From contig JAGVJW010000281.1 in NCBI GenBank assembly GCA_020050895.1, forward strand, positions 1 through 8,823: a stretch of DNA of 8,823 nt, in the 5' to 3' direction. The position numbers and the translations under genes are program-made. Under the pieces are notes generated by a model. The model worked only from the letters and a program-made list of their open reading frames with translations, was not told where the DNA came from and ran no database searches. Origin of the DNA: a bacterium. GTDB lineage: Bacteria > Bacteroidota > Ignavibacteria > Kapaibacteriales > Kapaibacteriaceae. This document shows, piece after piece, positions 1 to 6,049 of this stretch. Within the stretch, counting starts at the first letter, position 1, and the number at the start of each line of letters is the position of its first letter.

Positions 1-889
1 GCTCAATGATCTGACAAAGAATTGATTTGCTGAGATCAGTCGGGTTACGGCCGGCAACACCTGGTACCTGTACGAATTCATCACGCATGATGCTCTGCGA
101 ATCGGCGTGCCCATGTTCGCGTTTTATTCGTTCAGCATCAACATTGCGGATACCAAGAACTGCAACAATATCATCTGTTACTTTCTGCCCGGCAACCGAA
201 ACGATCGATGTGAACCGAAGTATGTTTCCGCGGAAGACGGCAACATCTGTTGTGCCTCCGCCGATGTCGATGAGTGCAACACCGACTTCTTTTTCCGCAT
301 CGTCAAGTACAGCATATGCACTTGCAAGGGATTGCAAGACAACTGCATCTATGTGAAGTCCTGCACGCTCTGCGCAACGGAAGATGTTGTCGACGGCAGT
401 AACGGAAGCGGTGACAACCAATGCATTCGCCTCCAGACGTTTTCCGTTCATCCCAAGAGGATCGGATATTCCGTCCTGACCGTCAATTACATAGTCCTGA
501 GGTATTACGTGCAGAATGCGTCTGTCTGGTGTTATCCGAACCTGACGTAATTCATGATGCAGCCGATTGATGTCGGTCTGTGTTATTTCTGTCGACGAGA
601 TGGTAACAATTGCACGTGTGGAAAATGCCGCAACGTGATCGCCCGAAACACCGATCACAACACGTCCGATTGTAAACCCCGACTGTTGTTCCGCTTTGTC
701 TATCGCTATCCGTATTGCCTCTGCAGTTTTGCCGATGTTGGTCACAACACCGCGCTTCAGTCCATCGCAATCCGACAAGCCAGCGCCCACAATATCGAGT
801 CTACCAGTTATTGCATCAGTGGATGCAACAACTGAGCACACCTTTGTGGTACCAATGTCGAGTCCAACATGAATCGAAGAACCGTTCAT
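1..889 (-). CDS. ftsA: Cell division protein FtsA (N-terminal 296 residues; 3' end beyond window)
   Basis: FtsA is the actin-like ATPase that tethers FtsZ to the inner membrane and recruits later divisome proteins. The reading frame is open from the ATG at 889-887 to the left edge. Visible motifs are the first phosphate loop LDIGTTK (residues 10-16), a 1C-like region around 85-165, the second phosphate loop IDIGGGTTD (207-215), and the AGQKVTDDI segment (233-241) that matches the GG..T.DI motif of the family. The segment around 275-296 (VPGVAGRNP, then CQIIE) matches the stretch before the last subdomain. Full-length FtsA is usually about 410-420 residues, so roughly 120 residues, including the amphipathic membrane tail, lie outside. 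The gene follows ftsQ after only TTC and is in the same frame, so translation is probably coupled. I see no clear Shine-Dalgarno sequence. FtsZ would be expected next, beyond the left edge. Confidence 0.95.
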   Translation of the reverse strand, partial: MNGSSIHVGLDIGTTKVCSVVASTDAITGRLDIVGAGLSDCDGLKRGVVTNIGKTAEAIRIAIDKAEQQSGFTIGRVVIGVSGDHVAAFSTRAIVTISSTEITQTDINRLHHELRQVRITPDRRILHVIPQDYVIDGQDGISDPLGMNGKRLEANALVVTASVTAVDNIFRCAERAGLHIDAVVLQSLASAYAVLDDAEKEVGVALIDIGGGTTDVAVFRGNILRFTSIVSVAGQKVTDDIVAVLGIRNVDAERIKREHGHADSQSIMRDEFVQVPGVAGRNPTDLSKSILCQIIE

Positions 890-892
890 GAA

Positions 893-1702
893 TTACGCTG
901 CAACCGTTGATGTACCTGAACGAACAACAATGTGGTGCTTCCATCGCAAGTCGATTTCCGTTGCACTCTGGGCAAGACGCGAAGATGACGTTCTGCTCCA
1001 AAACACATTCATATCGGCAAAGGCATCTGAAACGCGCTCGATGTCGTGCCTGCCGAGCCGCCATCGCAACCTGTCTGTAAGCACAACAACAGAACCATCA
1101 CCATCGATAACAACTTCGGAGATCGACTGAAACAAATCCGCCTGAAGCGTCGACTCTGCACAATTCAAAATCTGAACCGCGCGCCTGACCGTTGTATTCG
1201 TCAAATTGTTCGTACACCTCAGCAGCGGAATGTTGAATGCACGAACGGCATGCGTTGGTGGAAGTAGTATCCCCTCTGCATCAACCAACCGCAATGAACC
1301 ATTGGCCTGGACAACGTAGGCCACAGGAATCCGCTCAAGTACATCGACTGTAATGTTGCGAATCCCGGAAAAATGCACAGTTGCTTTTTTTACAAAGGGA
1401 ATTTGCTCCACCTTCATGCGAACATCAGCAAGCTCAACAATGGATCGTGGCTTGCTCAGACAGCGGTTAGCTATTGCCTGCACCTGAAGTGCACTCAGAT
1501 TCGTAGCTCCTGCAATCTCGATTTGCTCAATTGTCTGCCGTTCATGCCAGTGAGTGGCAAAGAGGGCGAGAAAAACGACAATGAGCAGCGAGATAGCAAT
1601 CCCCGATGAGCGACGATTTTCCTCGGGTATCAATACCCTGCCTCTGACTTGCTGCCTCACCTTATAGCCTTCATTTGTGGAAAACTGGGATGAGTAATTC
1701 AC
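893..1702 (-). CDS. ftsQ: Cell division protein FtsQ (FtsQ/DivIB family)
   Basis: FtsQ is a bitopic inner-membrane divisome protein that links early and late division proteins through its periplasmic domain. The 269-residue product has a short basic cytoplasmic tail (1-32), one transmembrane segment (about 34-50), a POTRA domain (about 58-125, opening IEQIEIAGATNLS and closing near VDVLERIPVAYV), and an FtsQ beta domain. The beta domain contains LVDAEGILLP (139-148), LRWRLGR (212-218) and EIDLRWKHHIVVR (249-261), all typical of the family. The start is GTG at 1702-1700; no ATG lies near the N-terminus and there is no convincing Shine-Dalgarno sequence, so the exact start is uncertain. ftsA follows after 3 bases. 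Upstream, where murC or a ligase gene often sits in division clusters, there is instead a metabolic dehydrogenase, so the cluster is broken here. Confidence 0.93.
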   Translation of the reverse strand: MNYSSQFSTNEGYKVRQQVRGRVLIPEENRRSSGIAISLLIVVFLALFATHWHERQTIEQIEIAGATNLSALQVQAIANRCLSKPRSIVELADVRMKVEQIPFVKKATVHFSGIRNITVDVLERIPVAYVVQANGSLRLVDAEGILLPPTHAVRAFNIPLLRCTNNLTNTTVRRAVQILNCAESTLQADLFQSISEVVIDGDGSVVVLTDRLRWRLGRHDIERVSDAFADMNVFWSRTSSSRLAQSATEIDLRWKHHIVVRSGTSTVAA

Positions 1703-1715
1703 ACTATGTGGAAAA
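1676..1715 (-). promoter_or_regulatory. Two DnaA-box-like 9-mers at the ftsQ start
   Basis: TTTTCCACA occurs twice on the minus strand, at 1684-1676 and 1715-1707, flanking the ftsQ start codon. Both fit the relaxed DnaA box TTWTNCACA. They sit 31 bases apart in the same orientation. Binding by DnaA is inference; the first copy also encodes part of FtsQ. Confidence 0.35.
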
Positions 1716-1740
1716 CCCTGATCCTGCCTCCCTTCCCCCC

Positions 1741-1759
1741 GACTCCGAGTCTCGAAGTC
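1741..1759. repeat. 19-base dyad in the ftsQ leader
   Basis: GACTCCGAG-T-CTCGAAGTC is an inverted repeat with 9-base arms around one central base; one pair is a mismatch (a G-U wobble in the minus-strand RNA). It lies 39 bases upstream of the ftsQ start and downstream of the candidate promoter. No T-tract follows on either strand, so it reads better as an operator or leader hairpin than as a terminator. Function is unknown. Confidence 0.45.
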
Positions 1760-1802
1760 AGTAATTGATATCCCTGCCTATGGCAATGGCTTACAACTAA
1801 AA

Positions 1803-1833
1803 CAAAGGTAGTTTCTTAAGAACCATAATGCAA
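1803..1833 (-). promoter_or_regulatory. Candidate Bacteroidota-type promoter for ftsQA
   Basis: On the minus strand TTG (1833-1831) is followed after 20 bases by TACCTTTG (1810-1803). This matches the TTG / TANNTTTG (-33/-7) promoter described in Bacteroidota. Transcription would begin near 1796, leaving an untranslated leader of about 94 bases that contains the 1741-1759 dyad. It is the only exact TANNTTTG match I found in the intergenic regions. Whether this lineage uses that consensus is inference. Confidence 0.4.
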
Positions 1834-1870
1834 GTATAAATGCGTAAAACATGTGCCCAAAATGAATTGT

Positions 1871-1879
1871 TTATCCACA
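1871..1879 (+). promoter_or_regulatory. Consensus DnaA box
   Basis: TTATCCACA is a perfect match to the high-affinity DnaA box. It lies in the AT-rich intergenic stretch between the dehydrogenase and ftsQ, about 60 bases upstream of the putative ftsQ promoter. A specific 9-mer is expected about 0.07 times in 8.8 kb on both strands at even base composition, yet this one occurs twice in the window. DnaA binding is inferred. Confidence 0.45.
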
Positions 1880-1920
1880 GGAAGGGGAAAAGTATTGATA
1901 ACTGAGGCGATGGTTCCTGG

Positions 1921-2709
1921 CTAACTCAGGGATCTTGTCCTGCCGCCATCCACAAGAATACTTGTTCCTGTGATGTACGAAGCGTCTCTCGACGCCAGAA
2001 ATAACGCTGCATTGGCTATCTCAGAAGGGTCGGCAAATCGACCGACAGGAATTAATTTTATCATTTTATTTCGAATATCTTCCTCAGTTACTCCGCTATC
2101 CTTGCTCTGGCGGGCAATGATGGCTTCTAACCGGTCCGTTCGCGTAGCCCCTGGCAAAATGTTATTTACGGTTATCCCAAACGGTGCTAGTTCCGTAGCC
2201 AACGTCTTTGACCAACTTGCCATTGCCCCCCTCACGATGTTGCTCACACCAAGACCCTCAATCGGTTGCTTAACGGATGTGGAAATAATGTTAATGAATC
2301 TGCCAAACCTCTCCACTTTCATGAATGGTGACAGTAATTGCATCAACTCATGGCTAACAAGTATATGATCGTGAAAAGCTTGGTTAAGTCCATCCGATGT
2401 ACTGTCCACTAAGTCAGCAGCATTGGGTCCCGCAGTGTTGTTCACAACAATGTGGAAACCATCTCGGTTATCCACAAGTTTTTCCACTTGCTGTAAAACG
2501 TCGGTACTGCGAATATCAGCTGCCAGAATGTCGTGGCGCTGGCCCTGCCGCACCACTAGCGAATCTCGCACCTGCTTCAACAGATTTTCCGAGCGCGCCA
2601 ATAGCGTCACGGAAGCTCCGTTTTCAGCAAAGGCAACCGCTATTGCCCTACCTATGCCTTTCGATGCACCAGCAACTAGTGCTCGTAATCCTGAGAGGTC
2701 TGTTGTCAT
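1921..2709 (-). CDS. Atypical SDR-family oxidoreductase next to 3-hydroxyanthranilate catabolic genes
   Basis: This is a 262-residue short-chain dehydrogenase/reductase-like protein with a Rossmann fold. It has the cofactor-binding GASKGIG loop (14-20), NNTAG (90-94) in place of the usual NNAG, a Ser at 143 in the ISTS strand, a VNNILPG segment (181-187) and a terminal ILVDGG (251-256). The usual catalytic Tyr-x3-Lys is absent: the aligned positions read S156-N-I-V-R160. This Ser/Arg pattern is known in the FabG-like subgroup called BKR_like_SDR, so it is a family trait rather than damage. The gene is divergent from nbaC and shares an 89-base intergenic region with it. From memory, SDRs of this kind sit in similar kynurenine-pathway clusters of Bacteroidota. 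A role in handling a semialdehyde or muconate intermediate is inference; the substrate is unknown. No Shine-Dalgarno sequence precedes the ATG. Confidence 0.88.
   Translation of the reverse strand: MTTDLSGLRALVAGASKGIGRAIAVAFAENGASVTLLARSENLLKQVRDSLVVRQGQRHDILAADIRSTDVLQQVEKLVDNRDGFHIVVNNTAGPNAADLVDSTSDGLNQAFHDHILVSHELMQLLSPFMKVERFGRFINIISTSVKQPIEGLGVSNIVRGAMASWSKTLATELAPFGITVNNILPGATRTDRLEAIIARQSKDSGVTEEDIRNKMIKLIPVGRFADPSEIANAALFLASRDASYITGTSILVDGGRTRSLS
2468..2476 (+). promoter_or_regulatory. Consensus DnaA box inside the SDR gene
   Basis: A second perfect TTATCCACA, here within coding sequence. Near matches TGTGGAAAC (2451-2459) and TGTGGAAAT (2278-2286) lie close by in the same gene. 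It could be coincidental codon choice; I list it because of the cluster of similar 9-mers upstream of ftsQ. Confidence 0.3.
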
Positions 2710-2798
2710 CTATGTATGGTTGTGAGTTGGCAGTCGGTAGTTTCCGATGAGATGCGATTCGTAATTTTCACGAAACTATTCATGAATTGGGGAAGATC
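2710..2798. promoter_or_regulatory. Shared divergent promoter region of the SDR gene and nbaC
   Basis: These 89 bases separate two divergent genes and must hold both promoters. I see an inverted repeat TTCGT-N7-ACGAA at 2758-2774 and a 10-base palindrome ATTCATGAAT at 2778-2787. Either could be an operator for a catabolic regulator, which is not encoded in this window. TAATTTTC (2762-2769) matches TANNTTTG at 7 of 8 positions but has no TTG at the right distance, so I do not call the promoters themselves. Confidence 0.4.
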
Positions 2799-3320
2799 AT
2801 GGCTGTTGCATCGCCGTTTAATTTTCGAAGGTGGATCGACGAACACCAGCATCTACTAAAACCGCCCGTAGGGAATGCCAAGGTTTTCGAGGACGGTGAC
2901 TTCATCATCATGGTTGTGGGTGGACCCAATGCACGCAAGGATTACCACTACAACGAAGGCGAAGAATTTTTCTATCAGTTGAAAGGCGATATCACGGTAA
3001 AAATTATTGATGAAGGCAAACCCCGTGATATCGTCATCAAGGAAGGCGATATTTTTTTATTGCCTCCTCTAACACCGCACTCGCCGCGTAGGCCGGCAAA
3101 TACCATTGGCCTTGTAATTGAACGGACGCGTGAAACCGAAGAGCTTGATGCGTTTATGTGGTATTGTGAAAACTGCGGCAATAAACTGTATGAAGAATTT
3201 CTGCCCCTTACCGACATCGTTACTCAGTTGCCTCCAATCTTCGAGCGGTTCTGGAACGATACGTCTAAGCGAACTTGTAACGTGTGTGGTACCGTGCTGA
3301 TGCCTCCAGAGAAGGCCTGA
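2799..3320 (+). CDS. nbaC: 3-hydroxyanthranilate 3,4-dioxygenase
   Basis: This cytosolic cupin dioxygenase uses Fe(II) and O2 to open the ring of 3-hydroxyanthranilate, giving 2-amino-3-carboxymuconate 6-semialdehyde. The 173-residue length matches bacterial members (about 174). By spacing against the Cupriavidus enzyme, the iron ligands are His50, Glu56 (in HYNEGEE) and His94 (in LTPHSPRR), and the substrate-contacting residues are Arg46, Arg98 and Glu108. A C-terminal rubredoxin-like metal site is complete: CENC (123-126) and CNVC (160-163). I chose the ATG at 2799, preceded by a purine-rich GGGGAAG, because the protein then begins MAVASPFNF as relatives do. An in-frame TTG at 2787 would add four residues. 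nbaD begins one base after the stop codon. The gene is complete with no missing key residue. Confidence 0.97.
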   Translation: MAVASPFNFRRWIDEHQHLLKPPVGNAKVFEDGDFIIMVVGGPNARKDYHYNEGEEFFYQLKGDITVKIIDEGKPRDIVIKEGDIFLLPPLTPHSPRRPANTIGLVIERTRETEELDAFMWYCENCGNKLYEEFLPLTDIVTQLPPIFERFWNDTSKRTCNVCGTVLMPPEKA

Positions 3321-3321
3321 C

Positions 3322-4383
3322 ATGCTCAAGATTGATTGTCACGCCCACATAGTACCCGAAACCTGGCCGTCGCTAAAAGATAAATATGGTTATGGAGGGT
3401 TTATCCGGCTGGAGCACCACACGCCAGGTAAGGCGCGTATGATGCGCGACGATGGTACATTCTTTCGGGAGATCGAAAAAAACTGTTGGGATCCAAATGC
3501 AGTGCTTACCGATATGGACTCCAATAGCGTTGATGCAATGGTCTTGTGTACTGTTCCCGTTTTGTTTTCATACTGGGCACAACCCAACGATGCACTCGAT
3601 TGGAGCCGATTTCTGAACGATCACCTTGCGGGGATCGTACGTGAACATCCAACAAGATTTATCGGACTTGGCACTGTACCTCTGCAGAATGTGGACTTCG
3701 CCATTAAGGAAATGCAGCGTTGCAAAAGCGAGCTCGGCTTTCGCGGAATTGAAATTGGGTCTAACGTAAACGCAAAGAATCTCGACGACAAAATATTCTT
3801 CCCGTTTTGGGAGGCCGCTCAAGACATGGAGATGGGCGTATTTGTTCACCCATGGGAAATGATGGGTGCTGAGCGCACCTCACAGTACTTCCTTCAGTGG
3901 CTTGTGGGCATGCCCGCAGAAACAACACTTGCCGTTACTTCCATGATCTTCGGCGGCGTCTTTGATGCCTTCCCATCTCTGAAGGTAATGTTTGCTCATG
4001 CAGGGGGCTCGTTTCCGTATACGTTAGGCAGGATATCGCATGGATACCATGCTCGTCCGGATTTGTGCAACGTTCATCACGTGAAGGATCCAGTTGAATA
4101 TATCGGACGCTTCTGGGTTGATTCGATTACCCATAATGCCGATGCACTGCGTTTCCTCATTTCTCTAATGGGAGAAAACAGAATAGCCTATGGCACCGAT
4201 TATCCGTTCCCGCTTGGAGATCTCGAGCACGGAAAGTTTATCGAAGAGATGGACGATGTTTCGCCTGAATCGAAGCAGAAAATTTTTGAGTCGAGCGTTT
4301 TGGAATTCCTCGGGCTAAACGGCAACGATTTTGTTCGCGCCCAACCATGGAATGCCGAGGATATTACCCGCACTGTTGATTAG
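3322..4383 (+). CDS. nbaD: 2-amino-3-carboxymuconate-6-semialdehyde decarboxylase (ACMSD)
   Basis: This zinc-dependent amidohydrolase-superfamily enzyme decarboxylates the NbaC product to 2-aminomuconate 6-semialdehyde. That diverts it from spontaneous cyclisation to quinolinate. The 353-residue product carries the metal ligands His7 and His9 (IDCHAH, 4-9), His176 (VFVHPW) and Asp293 (GTDYPFPLGD), plus catalytic His226 (FAHAGG). Arg237 corresponds to the arginine donated across the dimer in the Pseudomonas enzyme. Known ACMSDs are about 335 residues; the small excess is mostly at the C-terminus. The start lies one base after nbaC, and AGAAGG at the end of nbaC can serve as the ribosome binding site, so the pair is almost certainly cotranscribed and coupled. 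An aldehyde dehydrogenase, a deaminase and kynureninase would complete the route but are not in this window. Confidence 0.96.
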   Translation: MLKIDCHAHIVPETWPSLKDKYGYGGFIRLEHHTPGKARMMRDDGTFFREIEKNCWDPNAVLTDMDSNSVDAMVLCTVPVLFSYWAQPNDALDWSRFLNDHLAGIVREHPTRFIGLGTVPLQNVDFAIKEMQRCKSELGFRGIEIGSNVNAKNLDDKIFFPFWEAAQDMEMGVFVHPWEMMGAERTSQYFLQWLVGMPAETTLAVTSMIFGGVFDAFPSLKVMFAHAGGSFPYTLGRISHGYHARPDLCNVHHVKDPVEYIGRFWVDSITHNADALRFLISLMGENRIAYGTDYPFPLGDLEHGKFIEEMDDVSPESKQKIFESSVLEFLGLNGNDFVRAQPWNAEDITRTVD

Positions 4384-4456
4384 GTCAGCCAAAATGTCTG
4401 CCCCTTACCTTATTTTACAGTTCTGATAGCAACATTATCCAGCAGAACGAGTCTAC

Positions 4457-4538
4457 GGAGGGCTCGCATAATGGTATTGCAGCGGTCTTGAAAACCGCCG
4501 GGCGCAAGCCTGTGGGGGTTCGACTCCCTCGCCCTCCG
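4457..4538 (+). tRNA. tRNA-Ser (anticodon UGA)
   Basis: A full class II cloverleaf can be folded by eye. The acceptor is GGAGGGC (4457-4463) with GCCCTCC (4531-4537) and discriminator G4538. The D-stem is GCA/TGC, and the anticodon stem GCGGT/ACCGC has the seven-base loop CTTGAAA, giving anticodon TGA, which reads UCA. The long variable arm CGGGC-GCAA-GCCTG is diagnostic for Ser, and the T-arm GGGGG-TTCGACT-CCCTC is intact. CCA is not encoded (CGCG follows). It lies 73 bases after nbaD and 66 bases before the lipoprotein gene on the same strand. I see no clear terminator between nbaD and the tRNA. Confidence 0.95.
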
Positions 4539-4604
4539 CGCGTCAACACAATCTCTAACAACTCTGTTTTTAACAATTCAATCTTTTTCAAATCAAGGAG
4601 TGTC

Positions 4605-5378
4605 ATGAAATATTTTGTTTTCCTGGCTGGCATCGTCTCTGCAGCATTGATTGGTTGTTCTAGCGAATCAACAACAACAACAAACCCCACACCTACAAAT
4701 TATTTACCGTCTTCAGAGGGTACCTATTATATCTACGAAAACTCGGAACTCGAAAAGGGTAGTTCGGGCGGTGATAGCGTTGCTGCTGTTAGTTCAGACA
4801 GTACATGGGTTGAAGGTACGGAGCAAAAAACCGACGTGAATGGCGTAACGAAGACGGCTGTAAAATATGCCATAAAAGTGGAAGACTCAACGGAGATTGA
4901 GTACCAGTACATGGCACAAGATGGTGGCAAGCTCTATCGATTGGTTGACTTATCCTTTGATATTGACTCGGAAAATACTGTGAATCTTGGTTCTGGGTGG
5001 ATGCTCGTTTATGATCAGTCAAACCCTACCTGGACTGCCTACGAGGATTCTGTCTCAGACGTCAGTATTGTTGTTGGGGGATTTCCGTTAACAGTGACTT
5101 TGAAGATCAAGGTTACTGGCGCTACTGCAGGCACAGAGAACATTGCGGTCAATGGACAGACGATTGCCACCGCTCACTCCATTCTAACCGTCGGCGTTAC
5201 TATGTATGTGCCGGTACTTGGAAACTTACCTGTTAACATTTCCATTCACCAATGGTTGGGTGCCAATATTGGGCTAGTTAAATTATATCAGCAGCCGAGT
5301 TCAAATCCCAATCCATTCGGCGAACCAGTTGTAATCAGTGGTTCTTCATCGGTTCTCCAGCGCTATTCTATCAAATAG
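4605..5378 (+). CDS. Putative lipoprotein of unknown function
   Basis: The 257-residue product begins with a lipoprotein signal peptide: Lys2, a hydrophobic core (3-16) and lipobox LIGC with Cys18 as the acylated residue. A low-complexity linker rich in Ser, Thr and Pro (19-31) follows, encoded in part by five CAA repeats at 4669-4683. The rest is Thr/Val/Ser-rich and looks all-beta. Visible landmarks are GTYYIYEN (39-46), GSGWMLVYD (129-137), and a late HQWLGANIGLVKLYQ segment (215-229) of the kind seen in envelope lipoproteins whose barrel ends in a W...GLVK strand. I do not recognise the family. Its place would be the cell envelope. The ATG is preceded by a good AAGGAG at 4595-4600. A longer in-frame reading starting at 4488 would begin inside the tRNA and bury the signal peptide. 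A strong terminator follows. Confidence 0.85.
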   Translation: MKYFVFLAGIVSAALIGCSSESTTTTNPTPTNYLPSSEGTYYIYENSELEKGSSGGDSVAAVSSDSTWVEGTEQKTDVNGVTKTAVKYAIKVEDSTEIEYQYMAQDGGKLYRLVDLSFDIDSENTVNLGSGWMLVYDQSNPTWTAYEDSVSDVSIVVGGFPLTVTLKIKVTGATAGTENIAVNGQTIATAHSILTVGVTMYVPVLGNLPVNISIHQWLGANIGLVKLYQQPSSNPNPFGEPVVISGSSSVLQRYSIK

Positions 5379-5391
5379 CCGCAGCAATTAA

Positions 5392-5405
5392 ACTGTTTCA
5401 ACAGT
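5392..5405. repeat. 14-base dyad between lipoprotein gene and sigma operon
   Basis: ACTGTT-TC-AACAGT is a perfect inverted repeat with 6-base arms, 13 bases after the lipoprotein stop and 70 bases before the sigma-factor start. The two-base spacer is too short for a good RNA hairpin, so a protein-binding operator is more plausible. It could control the downstream sigma operon. Function is unproven. Confidence 0.35.
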
Positions 5406-5427
5406 AACTTCTGTACGATAGTGTTTT

Positions 5428-5458
5428 AAAGAAGTCCTCAACCGAGGACTTCTTTTTT
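5428..5458 (+). terminator. Rho-independent terminator after the lipoprotein gene
   Basis: GAAGTCCTC (5431-5439) pairs perfectly with GAGGACTTC (5444-5452) around loop AACC, followed by TTTTTT (5453-5458). Flanking AAA/TTT can extend the stem to 12 pairs. It ends transcription of the lipoprotein gene. It lies only 16 bases before the ATG of the sigma factor, so a promoter upstream of it would have to read through the hairpin. Confidence 0.9.
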
Positions 5459-5474
5459 ATGTAACTAGGTGTAC

Positions 5475-6047
5475 ATGAATACGCTCTCATTCACGTACCC
5501 TGATGTGGAGGAGAAATTGTTGCAATTATCTGATCGAGAAGAAAAATTTCTTGGCTTACTAAGGCCAGTCTACTCCTCAGCAGAACGGTACACTATTTCC
5601 CTTGCTGAAAACAGAGAAGAAGCCCGCGACATCCTACAAGATGCATTGGTTATTCTGTGGCAAAAATTCGATGACTTGCGCGACATTTCCGCGTTTAAAA
5701 GCTACTTGTTCACTGTTATTACTAATCTTGGTCGGCATTATCATAAACGATACAATCGGTTTAGTCGCCTGGAAGAAGGCGTAGCCGACGAAATTGAGTC
5801 TACAAGCCCCCTGCCTGACAGAACAACCGAAGCTGCAATTGTTAAAGATGCGCTGCTAAAAATTCCGCAGCGAAGCAGAGAAGCCCTTGTCTTGTATGAG
5901 CTACATGATTTCAGCATAGAAGAGATCAGCAAAATTCAAAACAGTTCTATATCTGCTGTTAAGGTACGATTGATGCGAGCTCGAAGATTGCTGGCATCAC
6001 ATCTGCACATTTCACCTGTTACACAACTTATTCCGGAGTCCAGGTAA
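5475..6047 (+). CDS. ECF-family RNA polymerase sigma factor
   Basis: This 190-residue sigma-70 family protein of the extracytoplasmic-function type directs RNA polymerase to a dedicated promoter set. Region 2 spans about 31-95, with EEARDILQDALVILWQKF (48-65) for core binding and -10 recognition, then FKSYLFTVITNLGRHYHKR. Region 4 spans about 122-175, with LLKIPQRSREALVLYELHD and a helix-turn-helix in FSIEEISKIQNSSISAVKVRLMRA that would contact the -35 element. There is no region 1.1 or 3, as expected. I prefer the ATG at 5475 with AGGTG just before it; a GTG at 5469 would add two residues. The next gene begins 2 bases after the stop codon and occupies the usual anti-sigma position. The sigma subgroup and target promoters cannot be set from sequence alone. 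Confidence 0.93.
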   Translation: MNTLSFTYPDVEEKLLQLSDREEKFLGLLRPVYSSAERYTISLAENREEARDILQDALVILWQKFDDLRDISAFKSYLFTVITNLGRHYHKRYNRFSRLEEGVADEIESTSPLPDRTTEAAIVKDALLKIPQRSREALVLYELHDFSIEEISKIQNSSISAVKVRLMRARRLLASHLHISPVTQLIPESR

Positions 6048-6049
6048 TC

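Noticed and set aside
27..835. Plus-strand open frames of 93-147 codons across the left end
   Set aside because: They are opposite to ftsA, whose motifs are unmistakable on the minus strand. Their translations are rich in Cys, Ser and Arg and lack domain signals.
887..895. FtsQ-FtsA fusion by read-through of TAA TTC ATG in the same frame
   Set aside because: The C-terminus of FtsQ is periplasmic and FtsA is cytoplasmic, so a fusion makes no topological sense. The layout is better explained by translational coupling.
1885..1923. Possible terminator after the SDR gene (CTGAG...CTCAG)
   Set aside because: The stem is only 5 bases with an 18-base loop, and no T-tract follows on the minus strand.
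2787..2798. TTG start adding MGKI to NbaC
   Set aside because: The ATG at 2799 gives the family-typical N-terminus and length, and the purine-rich stretch lies just before it.
4488..4604. In-frame N-terminal extension of the lipoprotein starting inside the tRNA-Ser
   Set aside because: It overlaps the 3' half of a well-folded tRNA and would bury a clear lipoprotein signal peptide. The ATG at 4605 has a good AAGGAG ahead of it.
4669..4683. Five CAA repeats as a phase-variation tract
   Set aside because: The unit is a triplet inside a coding linker, so slippage only changes the linker length and cannot switch the frame.
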